A stretch of 64,000 bases of DNA from Tausonia pullulans. Taxonomy: Eukaryota > Basidiomycota > Tremellomycetes > Cystofilobasidiales > Mrakiaceae. A program made the position numbers and the translations under genes. Positions within the stretch are counted from its first letter, which is position 1. Each line of letters opens with the position of its first letter. The DNA lies in NCBI GenBank assembly GCA_951802195.1, contig OX637639.1, positions 198,501-262,500 of the forward strand. The letters run 5' to 3'. Shown here piece by piece: positions 1 through 11,116 of the stretch. Below the pieces are notes generated by a model, which did not search any database, was not told the origin of the DNA, and saw only the letters and a list, made by a program, of their open reading frames with translations.

Positions 1-2824
1 CAGGATCAGCATCAACACCAATCGGTGGACGAGGGCGAACTCGCTAGTCATCACCAGCAAGATGAGGAAGACGGAGAGGGGGCAGCCCACTCGATTGCCT
101 TCGCAGAGCTCGCCGCTGGCTTCGTTGCCGCTGGTCACCATCACGATGCCCTCACTGCCGGAACAACGGACGAGCACGACGGCGCCACCGCTTACCACCA
201 GCATCTCGACCACCTCTCGTCTTTGGGCGCTCACGACCCCTCTTCCGAGGAGCACCTCACCACTGGTCCACCAATCGTCCCCGCGGACCCTTCCCCCTCC
301 CCTCCTCCTTCTGATTCTCGCGCACCTCCCGGCCGCAAGAAGGGTGCTACCTTCGGCACGGCGAAGCGAGGCAGAGCTGGGGCAGACGCGTCCCCCGAAA
401 CCTACCAGCTCCCTACCAACCCCTTCCTCACGCTCACCTCAACACCCCTCCAGATCCTTACCAAGCCCTCCAAGAAGGTCCTCTCAACTTACACCCGGAC
501 GGGCAAGCCCAAATCATTCTCCCTCCTCCAAAACTCAGCCATTCGCTCCGGGTCCGAGATTGTTCTCTGGTCCCGGATCCACGCCCAGGTCAACCGGACG
601 CGCTACCTCGGCGTCGACGCTCGCGGCCGGCTTGCCGTCTTTGATCAGAAGCCAGGAGGAGCGAGGGTCGGAAGGCAGGCGTCGTCAGCGATTGGGGCGG
701 CGAGCGGAGGGTGGTCGACTTGGCGGATCGAGAAGCTCGTCCTCCCGCGGCCGACCGCAGCGACATCGCTCCTCGAGCACGAAATGATGGACGAGGGCCA
801 CCTCGTGCATGGCGATCTTAAGCACACTGACTCGCACCAGTTCCAGCACCCGCAGCGCGACCCCCACCATCAGCTTCACCATGCCGATCATCCTCACTCG
901 TCCCCATCGACCTTCATCTCTTCCCCACCAGACGTACCTATCTCCTACGGCGACACCGTTGTCCTCATTGAGACAATGTCGGGCGCCCGGTCCGAGCCGC
1001 TCATCGCCTGCCGTCTTGCCTCAGAGGGCCGAGTTGTCTACCGCGAGCCAGAGCTCTCGACGCTTGCGGGCCACGCAAAGGTCCTCGCTGAGGAAGAGGG
1101 AGGCCACCTCGGCGAAGGCTCAGGAGACGTAGGCGTGGGAAGCAGCAGCCGCGGAGGAGGAGGGGTGGGAGTGGGGACTGGTGCTATGGGAGCAGGTGGA
1201 ACCGACGGTCGCCGAGTACTCGGCCGAGGACCCATGAGGCAGCTCCATAAGTTTGCGCTTATGCGGGCTCAGGCGTCGGATGGGAAGAGGTGGTATCTCA
1301 GTGGGGCTGGCGATGGATCGGGAGGCGGGAGGAAGACGACCGTCGCTGGGGACGATAAGCCGGATCTCGGATTCCCGCTCTCCGGTGCATCAGCGAAAAC
1401 GTTTGGCGAGGCCCGAAAGGCCGGGATTCGGAGCAACAAGGTCGACCCCTCGTCTCCATCATCATCATCGCCGGGGCCCAAGAAGAAGAGGCGGAAGGCG
1501 TTGGACACGGCCGCGGTCCGGGGCAAGCTGGTGGGGTACGCAGGTGGTTACAGCAATGGTTCGCTGGATGAGGGTCAGCCGCCGGAGGAGGTCAAGGGCA
1601 GGCAGCGGAAGCGCCGGGTCAAGGAAGAGGACAAGGGCAAGGCTGAGGGTGAAGGCCAGGGTGATGAGCCTACTGGGCTTGCGGAGGGGGGAGAGATGGG
1701 GGATGTGGACGAGAGCCCAGGGCAGGACATGGAAGCTGAGGCAGCAGCCGAGGGCGGCGTCGAGAGGGCGATCGCCTTGCCTGATCAGGAGGATATGGGC
1801 GAGACGGAGCCCATTGACGACTTTATGATCTGGACCGTCGTCGGCATCGGTGAGTGTCTCTTTGGACGTCGAAGATCGACCTGACCGACAAGGACGCTCT
1901 GCCACCTCATCTAGAGACGACCCAGCAGACCTTTTTCGAGCTCGGCCACGACCACGAACGTCGCCACCTGCCGGAGACCCTTAATCCCGTGCCCCGGATT
2001 GCCCCTCCGGCCCAGTACGATCCCGAAAGTCACACGCTCTCACTTCACATCACCAACTTCCTCCGATCCCATTCCATCGGCGGAGCATCCTCGCCGCCAC
2101 TTGAGGTTCATCTCCCACCTTTTGGCGCGCTTCCACTCTCGGTGCACAATATTCTCAAACCTGACACGGACGATCAAAGCGAGGAGGACTCGACGCCGGT
2201 CACGGTCTCACTGCCCCTGCCGTCGACGCTCTACGAACACTTCGCCTCGTCGGCGCACAGCCTTCACCACGACTCCAATCACCAGTCATCGTCGCTCTCC
2301 GTGGACTACATGGACGCCTCTATGGACTTTGCCCGTCGCCAGCTTGAGCAGGAGATCGCCAACGCCAGCGCGACCGAGGCTGTCAAGCGCGCGCTCGAGG
2401 CTGCCACCGCAGCTGCTTCTGTTGCCGCCACCGCAGATGCCCATCCATCCTCGTCGTCTTCATCCGGAGCTCACCCCGATATCAGTCTCGCCGCCGGGCT
2501 CGACGGCCCTTCAGGTCCCTACGGAGCCCCTGTGCTGGAACAGGAGAATGTCGCCGCGCTGCCTTTCGCCCACGAAGACGATGAGGAGGGTCCTGTGCCG
2601 TTCTTCAGTTTGCCGTCATCGTTGGCTCTTGGTTGCAAGGATTTGCCGCTGCTGCCCTTGGTGATTGTTCGGAAAAATATTGGATTTGTAAGTGTGGCAT
2701 CGCCTTATACCTCCTAATGGAGATATTCTAGCGCTTACTCACCTCCTCGGGCTCCTCGCAGGCGACCGGGCTTGCGCTCACATCGGATGGGGAAGGTGGT
2801 TTTGTGTGTGCACCGACTAATTAG
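1..2824 (+). CDS. CSL-family (CBF1/Su(H)/LAG-1) transcription factor, 5' truncated
   Basis: The reading frame is already open at base 1, so the N-terminus lies outside the window. Exons are 1-1849, 1915-2687 and 2762-2824; splicing closes in frame and stops at 2822. The first exon carries the CSL beta-trefoil signature: a KPSKK motif, then an SGSEIVLWSR-type strand, a TRYLGVD strand and, near its end, FMIWTVVGI, the conserved entry to the C-terminal Rel/IPT-like domain in exons 2-3. CSL proteins bind GTGGGAA-type DNA in the nucleus; fungal members (Cbf11/Cbf12 in fission yeast) act in cell adhesion, lipid and cell-cycle gene control. Long His/Ser-rich and Gly-rich inserts and a basic Lys/Arg run (about residues 490-500 of the visible part) interrupt the trefoil, as is usual for fungal CSLs. 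The N-terminal Rel domain cannot be seen. Family call is firm; assignment to the Cbf11 or Cbf12 class is not possible here. Confidence 0.85.
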
Positions 2825-5005
2825 AGAGGGAAGAGAGCTCTCCCCGCTGTCTTATGATGCCATTATGTACAATCCAACCGACTTTGATGCTGACGTCGAG
2901 GGCTCGCTTATCCTGTGCGCGCTAGGTGCGCGTCTAGGTGCGCGTCAATGTGATAATTTGAACTTGGCGAGGCCATCATCCTTACGTTTACAGTCTATAT
3001 CGGTGCTCCGAACTGAAGAAGCCGACCATATCCGGGTTTTTCGCCACCCTTGAGGCTTGACACGAGCCTGTCTGTCTGCCACCCTCCTCGACGAACGGGG
3101 TGCAGGCCGCCATTCCATCCTGCACCACGACTCATTGCCTTAGCCTGCATCTGGCCTTCATGGAACAAGGAGTGTGGTTTCCGCCAGACCAATGACTCAG
3201 CCCTCTCGGCATCTTCGCAGACCTTCATTGGAGCCCATTGGCCTTCTCCGGAAGTCCGGCCCGTCCCATCTCCGCCTTTGAGTTCAGGGCCCAGCTGCGA
3301 ACCTGGTGGTGTCGTGTGCTGCAGTGGGGCTTGCACTCGCTCTTTATTGGCCTTTCGGCTATGGCCGACTTGTATGTAGAAGTTGTCGGGAAAACGATTT
3401 ATTCCACAACACCATCTGCCTCCTCGGCGAGCGCCACGACCCTACTACCATCAATACGCCCCATTTCCCAGCCTCGAGAGCTTAGGGGAGGGCAACGAAC
3501 GCTTTATCAATCACATACTCCCCGAGACGATTCAAGAGCTCAGGATTTCCGTGCAGCATCCCAATGCGAGCTTTGCTTCGGCTTTCGCAGACTCCCCTAG
3601 CAATCACTCGTGCTGACCTCTCCCCCTTTTCATCTCAGGCATTCATGCTCGGCTGCTCCGATTCGTGCGTCCCGTTCGAACTCGTGACTGACCCCAAGCT
3701 AGGATTGAGTGCTTTTCTCGGCGCTGCCTTGTGCTTCAAGCTCATCAAACTTTCGCGCCCCCCCGGATTTAGTTATATTCCAAATTCGCAGACATCGCGA
3801 ACCAGTTCCGTGATCCGGACATGACTGCCTCCCTCGCAAGCAGGTCGTTCCTGGCCTGTCTGCTTTGAGTTTCCAGCCTTAATTCATCTGTATTCCGAAT
3901 CAGATCTACGCAACCCAGCATTTCCACGCGCACCGCAGTATCGTCTCTGGGTATTACGGATGCGGAAATGTTGCTACGGCGATCGCATCTCCGCCCAAGA
4001 ACATCCTACTCTCAGACAAAGAGATCCAAGTTCGCTGTCTCTTCTCTTTCCCCTCCTTCAACCTCTGGCTCACCATCGTTGGGAGAGCAGGAGTGAGTAG
4101 ATCAAGTCGATCCGGCAAATGTGGCAGAGCTCTACCCGTCCGGAGTTCGTCCATGCGAGGAAGCAGTTCAAAGGCATCGATGTGATCCCCGTACCAAACT
4201 TCAACGATAGCCATTTCCGGTGAGTCCAGAACGCTGTCCTCTGCTCTAGATCGTAGTGCTGACTCTTGCTCGTACCTGTTACCTAGGGCGTTCATTACAG
4301 AGAACGTCAAACACCAGGTCATTTCGATCGTTCAGGATGAAATCATCCAGGTTTGCAGCCTTCTTTGTTCTCGCTTTCGCAGTCGCTTTAATGAATTCAT
4401 CTAAAAATCTCATCCGTTCTCGAAGAAAGTTTGGGCAGAGATACGGAGAACAATGCTGACAACCACATGCGGGAGGGGCACTGGATCCACGGCTAGGTGA
4501 GCATGCGACTGACTCCCTTGGTCCGGCCTTCATCTGACCTTCCTTTCCGTCCAATTAGTCTAAGATATGTATTTGGGCCGTCTCACCGACCTCGATATCT
4601 CGGCTGGGCCCATGTAGCGAGCACATCAAGATGCGCTGAGGGGAAGGCAGCACGCGACGGGGACATGAGGGGCTCATTAGACGTCAGATAGATAGATGGG
4701 ATTTTCTTTACAGCAGCACTTCAGGTCGATGGACTGACAATCAAAGCCCGATTAATGCCAATCCTGGCAAGAGAACAGGGCGTACGAGCTCACCTCGAAG
4801 TTTGACGAAGTTCGTTTGCAGAGGTCAGGCTAGCTAAGAGCGTCCAACCGCACCGCACCGGAAGGCAAGGCCAGGATCTGCCGCCCACCGACGACCCGCA
4901 ATGAACACGAACGCGCTTGCTTTCTTCACGAAGCGACGGTGAATGAGAAACCAGTCATTATGAAGGCATATTCAAAGTCCAACCAAACAAGTCAAGAGCC
5001 ACAGC
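2825..5005. other. Gene-poor stretch with unassigned exon-like fragments
   Basis: Nothing here could be assembled into a confident gene. Several short plus-strand open stretches look exon-like: about 3240-3400, 3383-3600, 3900-4025 and 4115-4220. Several are followed by GT donors or preceded by CTGAC...AG acceptors (for example the donor at about 4219). Their translations have ordinary amino-acid composition, but I recognise no family and the frames do not join cleanly. This could be a real multi-exon gene of a lineage-specific family or a decaying gene. The last 500 bases show no coding signal that I can support. Confidence 0.25.
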
Positions 5006-5420
5006 TCATGCCTTTGTTAGAATCTTGTACTCCGCAGCCTCACCGTACAGATTGGAATAGCGGTTGATATACGTGTCAAGAGAGGTCATCAAGTCGCCTG
5101 AGCCCCTGGTCCCGTCGTCTGATGGGTGTCACGTAATGTCAGCTCACCCTCGGATCTCCGCAGAGGTTTTGGTGGACGAAGCAAATGGGACTAGACGGAG
5201 GAGATCGGCTTCGCTTCCCCATCAAACTAGGTACTCAATTTGACGGGAGGTGGGTGGATGTACGAGACTAGCTTGTCGAGGATTTGGGACCGTCTCGAGC
5301 TACGAGGATCAATCAGGCAAACGACATTGCGGCTGGACGGCTGGACCCAGAGAAGAGCAGGACAAGGAGGTCGTTTCATAGAACGATTGGCAGTCCTGTT
5401 TGACGAAGAGGTTCTCGATA
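5006..5420 (-). CDS. Possible small minus-strand gene, unresolved
   Basis: A plausible terminal exon on the minus strand runs from 5118 down to 5006. It starts after a CAG acceptor and ends in TGA; its 37 codons have a globular look (MTSLDTYINRYSNLYG). It can be joined in frame, across an intron beginning GTACCT near 5224, to an open stretch upstream (about 5225-5420), but two alternative frames there are also open. No start codon or family is secure. Read it as a hint that a short gene sits here, not as a model. Confidence 0.22.
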
Positions 5421-5938
5421 CGGTGCATTACCTGGTCACGCAAGCAGTATCAACACGGAGGAGAATAACAACAACGGGGCGCGAACAAGGCCGAAGGTCA
5501 GGACGGACTGTCTGTCCTCTGACGGCAGGTCGAGTGGACCTGAAGCAGGCCTTCTTGACTTAGTCTGCGGGCTTGGCAGCGTGAGACTAGAGGACGCCCT
5601 GGATAGAGGGCATGGTCTACTGAAAGGGGAAGCAGGGTATAGCTGCGGTGGGAGTGGAATGGAACGACGGAGGAAGGTTCTTAGTCTCGCGGCTTGCCTC
5701 CTCCCTCGACTCCCTTGGGTCAGCGGAAGGGCTGCCCGCCCGCAGTCTCTCATCAATAATTATCCAACTGTTTGACGGGGAGGGGGTCCAAACCTTGACA
5801 TCAAGGCTTTCCTGGGTAAGGTTCGGAGAGTTGGCTCGTCGTTTGCCAGGGCGACTTGTGCGCGGACTTCTTTGAGTTTCGTCTCGAGGGGATAAGTTAA
5901 GAGATTGATGAACAAGGGACAGACAGATCACCATCACA

Positions 5939-6762
5939 TCAGGCAGGCAGAACGAGACCTTTTAGACTGCAGCAGCCATCTTCACTGCGCCGCTTCACAT
6001 ACGTCCCTAACGTCGGCCAACTCTTTCCTTTCCAAGCGGCGCGTGCTGACGCCGGCCCGCCTTCACCTTGTCGCGCCTGATCCTTCTCCCTAGTGCTAGA
6101 CAGACACTCAGACGCCCTCTCCTTCCAAAGAGTGTTTAAGGAGAAAGAAGTCGAGATAATGGTGGAAGGGCGAGGGGGCGATGGGGGTGGCGGCCCTGCG
6201 GCAAGCAAGTGATGCGTGCCCATAAACTCGCAGCTGCTCCTCGACAATGATGAGTGAGACCTTCCAATCTTCTCGTCGCTCGTCTCAGCTCTAAAATCAA
6301 AGGCGGCCCTGTTAGAGGCATCCCTTTCAAACCAAACCTTCAGCTTCGAACTCACCCTCGTCCCCTCCCACTCGTCGACATCGAGCGCGTTTCTCCGCCA
6401 CTTGCCGCCTTTAGTTCTGCTCCCCTTGCGGCCGTCAGTGTTCTTGATAGCGAACGCGCTCCGTCGTCTTGTCCTCGAGAGATGCTGCACGAAGGAGACG
6501 AGCTGGGGATTGGGACGCGACGGTCGGTCAGCACCGGACGATGCAAGCGCGTCAAGACCTCAACGTCAGTCCCTCTCAGCTTCACGGAAGTACGTACCTT
6601 CACAAGAATCAGGACGATACAGAGGAGAATGATGATGAAACCAATGATGATGGCCGCCCCGACGATGTGGGACGACCGGGTAACGGTGACGGTCGCGACG
6701 CCAGAGGTCGAGCTGCTTGCGTCGAGAGAGATTGTTGTGGATAATATGTGCGTTCCGCTCAT
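5939..6762 (-). CDS. Small single-pass membrane protein, unknown function
   Basis: Two exons, 6762-6598 and 6502-5939, joined across a 95-base GTACGT...CAG intron, give about 242 residues. A short Ser/Thr-rich N-terminus (about 30 residues) precedes one strong hydrophobic segment (about residues 31-52, Ile/Leu/Val-rich) ending at the exon border. A basic tail follows, rich in Lys, Arg and Ser. There is no cleavable-looking signal peptide, so a type III or tail-in-cytoplasm topology is likely. I do not recognise the family. The C-terminal 90 residues are low complexity, and another intron could remove part of them, so the stop at 5939 is less certain than the start. It is divergent from DMC1. 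Confidence 0.55.
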
Positions 6763-7339
6763 GATTATGCTTCACTGGAACCTGCCAAATACTAGTGAGC
6801 GGGCTGGCTGGGATTGTGTGGCCAGGGAAGGTGATGTACGGGGAGCGGATGAGAGAAGAAAGGTCCAAGCGGTAGGGAGAGGGCGGAAGCAAGACCAAAG
6901 GGGTCAGCACCTCATTCTCGATTCGAATAACCTTATTCCATTCTTACAGAGAGAAAGGAGCAGGAGCAAACGAATGGCGGCCAAGTCTCCGACTTCCTGG
7001 GTGGGTGTTGGGAGAGAGGGAGAGGAGGCGGCGGATAGCGACGCGAAGTTGCCTTGGACGATGTCGCAGGCCGGTCGTAAGGCAGGTGCAAGCAACGACC
7101 TGCGCTGTCAATATACGCGGAAGAGTCTGTCAGTTTGGCTCGTCAAACCCTGCATCTCTGCTCGTTGTGAACTTCCACGTCGCGCGCGGTAGTGGCACGT
7201 GTCAGTAACTTGCGCGCAGTAGACGAGACAAAAGGCCGCCGGTCGAAACGATTCTCTCCACAACCACTACCACGCACAACTCCCGCCCATTTCTCTGTCG
7301 CTCTCTGCCAGCCATCACCCCTTCTCTCACCAGATCAAC
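6763..7339. promoter_or_regulatory. Divergent intergenic region, membrane-protein gene and DMC1
   Basis: 577 bases separate the start codons of two divergently read genes and must hold both promoters. ORFs that cross it are shadows. I see no clear TATA box or known operator; a pyrimidine-rich run precedes the DMC1 start (about 7290-7335), common near fungal start sites. Confidence 0.4.
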
Positions 7340-9817
7340 ATGTCCGACGATGAGGAGGCCGGTCAACTTGCTTGCGGCTCTCACTTCTGTCTGATCTCAC
7401 TGACCTGACCTCTTTCACGTTACACGCAGGAGGCCACTCTCTACTTCGCCCATATTGACGACCTCATGTAGTGTTCATCCTCTATGTCGTTTTAAAGTCT
7501 GGTCTGTGCGCTGATTCGCGTTCATCGCTTGTGATGGGCCGGGATCAGGTCGCATGTATGTGTCCCTCCGCTGAAGCAAGTCCGGCTTCACCGTATTATG
7601 CTGATATATTACTTGCCTTAGGGAATCAACGCCCAAGACATCACCAAACTTAAGGCCAACGGCATGACGACGGTTCAGAGCGTGCAGTTCGTTCTCGTGC
7701 TCCGCTCTCAAGCCGCATACATGCTCCAACTCACCTCTCTGCTCTCGAAGGATGACTTCTCGGAGGAACCTCCTCAAGATCAAAGTCAATTTCTCCTTTT
7801 CCTGTGCCCCGTCTAGTCCTGTCACTGACCACCTAATGCTACAGGGCCTGTCTGAGGCCAAGGTCGAGAAGCTCAAGGCGTGTCGCCAGTTGAATTACCT
7901 GTCCGCATTCTAGAGGATCTAACCAGCCCACATACACGCCTTCTCCAGGACACTGCCTCTAAGCTCCTTCCATCAACTATCATCACCGCTACCGAGCACT
8001 CAACTCGGCGCGAGAGCGTCGTGTGGATCTCAACAGGTTCCAAAGCTGTCGACGGCGTTCGTCGGCGTCTCCTTCTCCTCCTTTGGCATTCATTCGTTCC
8101 CTCGCCTGGCTGACCTGGCCAGCTCTCCAGATGCTCGGAGGAGGAATCTCGACGCAGAGTATGACGGAGGTGTATGGAGAATTCCGAACGGGAAAGACGC
8201 AGCTGGTAGGTGTCAGATATTGTGTAGCCAGACGTCACTGTGCTGAGCCGAATTTTATGTTGCATCGGCGCGCTCTCACAGGCACACACCCTCTGCGTGA
8301 CGACACAGCTCCCCGTCGAGATGGGAGGAGGTGGAGGCAAGGCGGCCTATCTCGGTTAGTTTATGCGCTCATCAATTTAGCTGAGGCTGACCCCACCCCC
8401 CCTCCACCCCCCCTTTCACCAGATACAGAAGTTCGCCGCTCTTACTCGCTTCGATGATATCTTTAGTTCTGACCGGACCGCTGTCCGCCACCACAGGGGA
8501 CGTTCCGGTATGTACTTGTCTCTCGTCTCCATTTCTACTCCTAGTCTAACGAGCTGCCTTTCGATACAGGTCCGATCGTATCAAGGCAAGTCTCTCCTGT
8601 CTGAGCTTTAATGGTACTTATGCAGACATCTCGGTCAGGCCATCGCCGAACGCCTCGGAGTGGACGGGAAACTCGCCTGTGACAGTGGGCAAACTGTTCG
8701 ATTTGGACCAGGAGGAGTGCTTAACTAACCGATGGTCCATTCAACACCAGACATCACTTACGCCCGAGGTTTTTCCAGCTGTTCATCTCCTTGCGTTCAC
8801 ACCTCTCATCCTGACCCTGTTTCTACCTCTCGCAGCCTACAATAGCGAGCAGCAACTCGAGCTCATCAACGAGCTTGCCATTCGTTTTGGGGACGATGGA
8901 TCGTACAGTGCGTGCTCGAACCTTCGACCGCAAGACCCGGTGAACTGACGCAGAGCGCGTCGACTCGACCCTCAGAACTGCTCATCGTGCGTTATTGTAT
9001 AATTCTCAGAGGATCACTATCTCAACTCACCCTCTACCACTTTATCTTGATAGATCGATTCGATCATCAACCTCTTCCGCCAGGGTGTGTTGTTCCTCGA
9101 GAAAGCGCGAGCGCAACATCTCATGCTGACGAAGATCACTAAATGAACAGATTTTGCGGGTCGCGGAGAACTCTCGGAGCGACAGCAGAAGCTGAACTCC
9201 ATGCTCTCAAGGCTTTCCAAGGTCTGTACTGAAAAGTAAGGGAGCATCCTCCGGAAGCTGACCCTGTTCCTCGACAATCAGCTGGCTGAGGAATTCAACA
9301 TCGCGAGTAAGTTCATGAATGTATGTCGACGTCTTCTCCCGACCCATACTTGACCATCCCGGCTCAGTCCTCATGACGAACCAAGTCCAGTCCGACCCCG
9401 GTGCCCAGCTCATGTCCGTCCAAGACTCTTGACTTTCAAGTCACTCCACGCTCGTCGCTGACGACTCGTCTCCTCCCAGGTTCGCTTCCGCCTCATCCGC
9501 CAAGGTTCGTCGCCTCCCTCTGGCCTTTTCTTTCCTCACTCATCTGCTGTACAACTGATTTCCGCCGCATCGCAGCCCGTTGGAGGCCATGTCCTCGCGC
9601 ACGCCTCGGCCACGCGCCTACACCTCCGCAAAGGCCGAGGCGAGGAGCGAGTCGCCAAGATCGGTGAGCCATCCGCTTTCCATTCTCATTTTGCATGATG
9701 AAGAGAGAGGCCGGGCTGACTCGACGGGGGGACGGGCGGACGATAGTGGACTCACCGGATGTCGCGGAGGGTGAGGCGAGCTATAAGCTGACGGGCGGTG
9801 GATGGGAGGATGTCTGA
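7340..9817 (+). CDS. DMC1: Meiotic recombinase DMC1 (RecA/RAD51 family)
   Basis: About 329 residues in roughly 23 exons: 7340-7357 (uncertain), 7430-7467, 7549-7555, 7622-7686, 7751-7784, 7845-7877, 7949-8056, 8131-8205, 8282-8354, 8423-8430, 8497-8507, 8570-8585, 8639-8684, 8751-8768, 8836-8907, 8976-8986, 9054-9084, 9151-9221, 9282-9306, 9368-9413, 9480-9504, 9576-9663, 9747-9817. Walker A is GEFRTGKT (about 117-124); Walker B is LLIIDS. DMC1 rather than RAD51 is shown by HGIN, QMTSRR, the [12 protein letters not shown] block, the DPGAQ insertion in loop 2 and the lack of a long N-terminal extension. It forms filaments on single-stranded DNA in meiosis and drives exchange between homologues. 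Introns at 7878 and 8586 use GC donors. The exon 1 border is unsettled: its only GT donor gives the wrong phase, and a GC donor at 7358 would fit. Confidence 0.9.
7549..7555 (+). other. DMC1: 7-base micro-exon of DMC1
   Basis: The 7 bases GTCGCAT lie between a CAG acceptor and a GTATGT donor. Inclusion restores frame and completes the conserved HGIN motif of DMC1 (LMSHGIN, spliced from three exons). Skipping it shifts frame, and reading on from exon 2 meets a stop after a few codons. Confidence 0.75.
8423..8430 (+). other. DMC1: 8-base micro-exon of DMC1
   Basis: ATACAGAA after a CACCAG acceptor and before a GTTCGC donor. With the flanking exon ends it spells DTE of the conserved LDTEGTFR block. 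The next exon (8497-8507) is only 11 bases. Confidence 0.75.
8497..8507 (+). other. DMC1: 11-base micro-exon of DMC1
   Basis: GGGACGTTCCG encodes GTF and part of the Arg codon of the LDTEGTFR block. It sits between a CCACAG acceptor and a GTATGT donor. Confidence 0.75.
8976..8986 (+). other. DMC1: 11-base micro-exon of DMC1 carrying part of Walker B
   Basis: AACTGCTCATC lies between a CTCAG acceptor and a GTGCGT donor and encodes the LLI of the Walker B strand LLIIDS; the rest comes from exon 9054-9084. Confidence 0.75.
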
Positions 9818-9907
9818 ATCGAGGGCAGTATCTTCATTTGCTTGCTTGCTCGATGATTCTATCTGCGTCGATCGATTTCGTTCATACAGTGTCAACAAGT
9901 TCGCAGT

Positions 9908-11116
9908 CTACGAGATGGGCGCGACCATCTCCTCCCCGACGACAGCGTCCTTGGCGTTAATCCCGACCTCGTCGCTGGCCGAGGTGCAAGTCTCCTTGCT
10001 TTCCTCTTCAGCGACGTCATCATTGAGCTTAGAAGAGGAGGAAGTCTTGGAGATGAGCGAGGTTCCGAGATGGAGACCATATGCCTGCATGACGGTGATC
10101 GTGACGGGTGCGAGGTGTGAGAAGGTCAGGTAGAGAAGCGATGAGGGGCCAGGAAAAAACAGTGGAAGGTACGAACGAGATTGGCCAGTCGAGCGTCAAC
10201 AGCAAAGCCAGGTTTCTGGTCGTACTCTGCGGGATAACATTCTCAAGATTTACACCAGGATTGGTAATATAAACAAGGGCAATGAGACCCACCCTTCAGG
10301 ATATCATAAAGCTTAGAAACTTCCACAACGCGCTGGACGATGTGCTCGCCCTGGCGGTAACATGTGAGCATGCCTGAGCGATGCGAGGCTGGCAGGCAAG
10401 CTGAACGAGAGAGCACACGACATACCTCCTCAAGCTGGGCCTTGGGCGGCTTCAGATCTCCATCAGGAAGCTTGACATCGACAGTGACGATCTTGAGATT
10501 GGCGTTCGTCATTCCCTGAAAGCAGTCCCAGGTTTCAGCGACCCCGCGGACGCGTTTACGCGCGCGGTCCATCGCGACTTGTCTCTCCATCCCTTAGACT
10601 CACCGGGTCCGAAACGATGACAGGCGAAACCTCCCTGACGGAGGCGAACCCGGCCTCCTTCTCACCCTCGACACCATACCCGGTCTCCTCCCGAAGCTCG
10701 CGAAGCGCGGACGTCTCGGCGTCCTCACCCTCATCGATGAGACCCGCAGGCAGCTCAACGACGATGGCGTCGATGGGCGGCCGATACTGCTCGATGATGA
10801 CGGTCGAAAGCGGGCGGGAGGACGAGTGGAGGAGGGTGAAAATGGCGACGGCTGGGTTGTCCGATCAGGGAGAGGACAGACGTCAGCGAACATGTCGAGT
10901 TGTCGTCGTCAACGTCGTCGCTCGTCTTCACTCTCTCCCCAGTAGGGACTCACCATCAACGCCGCCCGATCCCCTCGTTTTCCTGCAGGCCATCTCCCAG
11001 TGCCGTTTTTTGCCATCCTCGTCTTGGTACTCGATCGCCTGGAGCTCGACGAACTTGCCCTTACTGCCCTCGAGGGGCGAGGTGGAGAGGATCCTGGGCT
11101 GCTGCTTGGCGGGCAT
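9908..11116 (-). CDS. YSA1: Nudix ADP-sugar pyrophosphatase (YSA1/NUDT5 type)
   Basis: Six exons (11116-10954, 10851-10604, 10515-10426, 10350-10293, 10226-10177, 10084-9908) close in frame to 261 residues. The Nudix box G-x5-E-x7-REL-x-EE-x-G runs from Gly91 to Tyr113 without deviation. The upstream VVELPAGLIDEGE stretch and the overall length match the ADP-ribose pyrophosphatase branch (yeast Ysa1, human NUDT5), which hydrolyses ADP-ribose and related ADP-sugars to AMP and a sugar phosphate using Mg2+. No signal peptide or membrane segment is seen, so it is probably cytosolic. The last 40 residues are an acidic Ser-rich tail not needed for the fold. It is tail-to-tail with DMC1, with only about 90 bases between the stop codons. 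Confidence 0.85.

Noticed and set aside
8699-8735. Exon reading [10 protein letters not shown] in DMC1, resembling the yeast protein
   Set aside because: Including it requires a non-consensus border and adds residues. Treating CTTAACTAACC as the branch site of an intron 8685-8750 gives an exact-length match to DMC1.
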